DNA from: Rhabdornis inornatus | Lineage: Eukaryota; Chordata; Aves; Passeriformes; Rhabdornithidae | Assembly: GCA_013397075.1 (NCBI GenBank) | Contig: VWZS01001987.1 | Coordinates: forward strand, 434,664 to 498,663 | DNA: 64,000 bases | Direction of reading: 5' to 3' | In this document: piece by piece, positions 63,379 to 64,000 of the stretch | How the letters are laid out: every line of letters starts with the position of its first letter | How positions within the stretch are numbered: position 1 is the first letter of the stretch | Translations under genes and position numbers: made by a program | Notes under the pieces: generated by a model | Seen by the model: the letters and a program-made list of their open reading frames with translations, nothing else | Databases searched by the model: none | Told to the model about the DNA's origin: nothing

Positions 63379-64000
63379 CTGTCCCAGCTCTGGCCAGGGT
63401 GTGCACTGCCATCAGCTTGTCTTTGTGTCCCGTCATCTGACGAGGATTTCCATCCACTACCCTTCACCCATGCAACACACCCACCCACCATTTTTTGGAC
63501 GTGTTCCCAAATTCATTCCAAGCCCCCAGCAGCCGCAGAGCGGACATTTTTAGCGGGTGAAACGCAAAGGAAAATTCACATGGAACAACATGCCTTGCAG
63601 CTGGCATCTCAAGTGAACAAAATCAGGGCGTGCTCCAGATTTGCTGCAACTGCCCTGAGAAAGGTTTTTCAGAACCCACTGTCATGCGAGTGCTTCTGCT
63701 GCACTCCGCTCATTAAAGTCTCCTCCTAATCTCCAGTGAATATTTGCCCAAGGCCCTCAGCCCATGTCTTAAAATTGACATGAGACTGGAAGCCTCTGAT
63801 AAAAGAAGACACGAGACAGTGGCAGTCAGAGATATCAAAGGTCAAAGTTGAAATATATTGCAGATCCAAACAGATTTAGCCTGCTCATTTTTAGCTGCTT
63901 CCCATCAGTGCACCACACTTTCCCCTAAGTATTACAGGCAGAAAATAAGTGCAGGCTGCACCATCCATGTGGCAAGGTCCAGTGCAGAGTGGAGACTCCA

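Larger units (their letters stand above)
55131..64000. other. Upstream non-coding region
   Basis: No gene seen. The longest frame (58317-58838, minus strand, 173 codons) has no recognisable domain. An AT dinucleotide-rich patch lies at 59.30-59.36 kb and a purine-rich tract at 57.19-57.23 kb. The E-box block and the CCCT microsatellite are listed separately. Confidence 0.6.

Overview
This window comes from a vertebrate nuclear genome, most likely a bird. The evidence is one spliced gene with GT-AG introns, isolated CpG-rich patches in AT-leaning DNA, long stretches without genes, and a well-preserved copy plus two tail fragments of CR1, the main LINE of bird and reptile genomes. The species cannot be told from the sequence.

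The only protein-coding gene I can support is DUSP10 (MKP-5), a dual-specificity phosphatase of the p38 and JNK kinases, on the minus strand. Its coding sequence lies in three exons: 41283-40482 (N-terminus and rhodanese/kinase-binding domain), 23291-22914 (linker and start of the catalytic domain) and 19897-19632 (catalytic Cys loop and C-terminus). They join in phase into 481 codons plus stop. The coding introns are about 17.2 kb and 3.0 kb. A non-coding first exon probably lies between about 41.9 kb and the CpG island at about 42.1-43.6 kb, which is interrupted by a 595-base assembly gap (42796-43390). The 3'UTR runs below 19631, perhaps to about 17.65 kb.

Layout: 1-17.65 kb is the non-coding region downstream of the gene, with two CR1 tails and some enhancer-like AT-rich blocks. 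17.65-19.6 kb is the likely 3'UTR. 19.6-41.3 kb is the gene body. 41.3-43.6 kb is the 5' end and promoter. 43.5-44.6 kb is a degenerate local repeat. 44.6-64 kb is upstream non-coding DNA with one good CR1 copy, two weak coding candidates and a few enhancer-like blocks.

The most interesting signals are inside the large intron. An isolated CpG island at about 38.11-38.62 kb is followed, in the direction of the gene, by a perfect CArg box, a perfect MEF2 consensus and a TATA box. A second GC-rich patch at about 23.9-24.4 kb lies just upstream of coding exon 2 and is followed by a strong splice donor. Either could start a short DUSP10 form that begins at the conserved Met342 and carries only the catalytic domain, as the known short human isoform does. 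I found no sign of a novel multi-gene system; this is a regulatory landscape around one kinase phosphatase.
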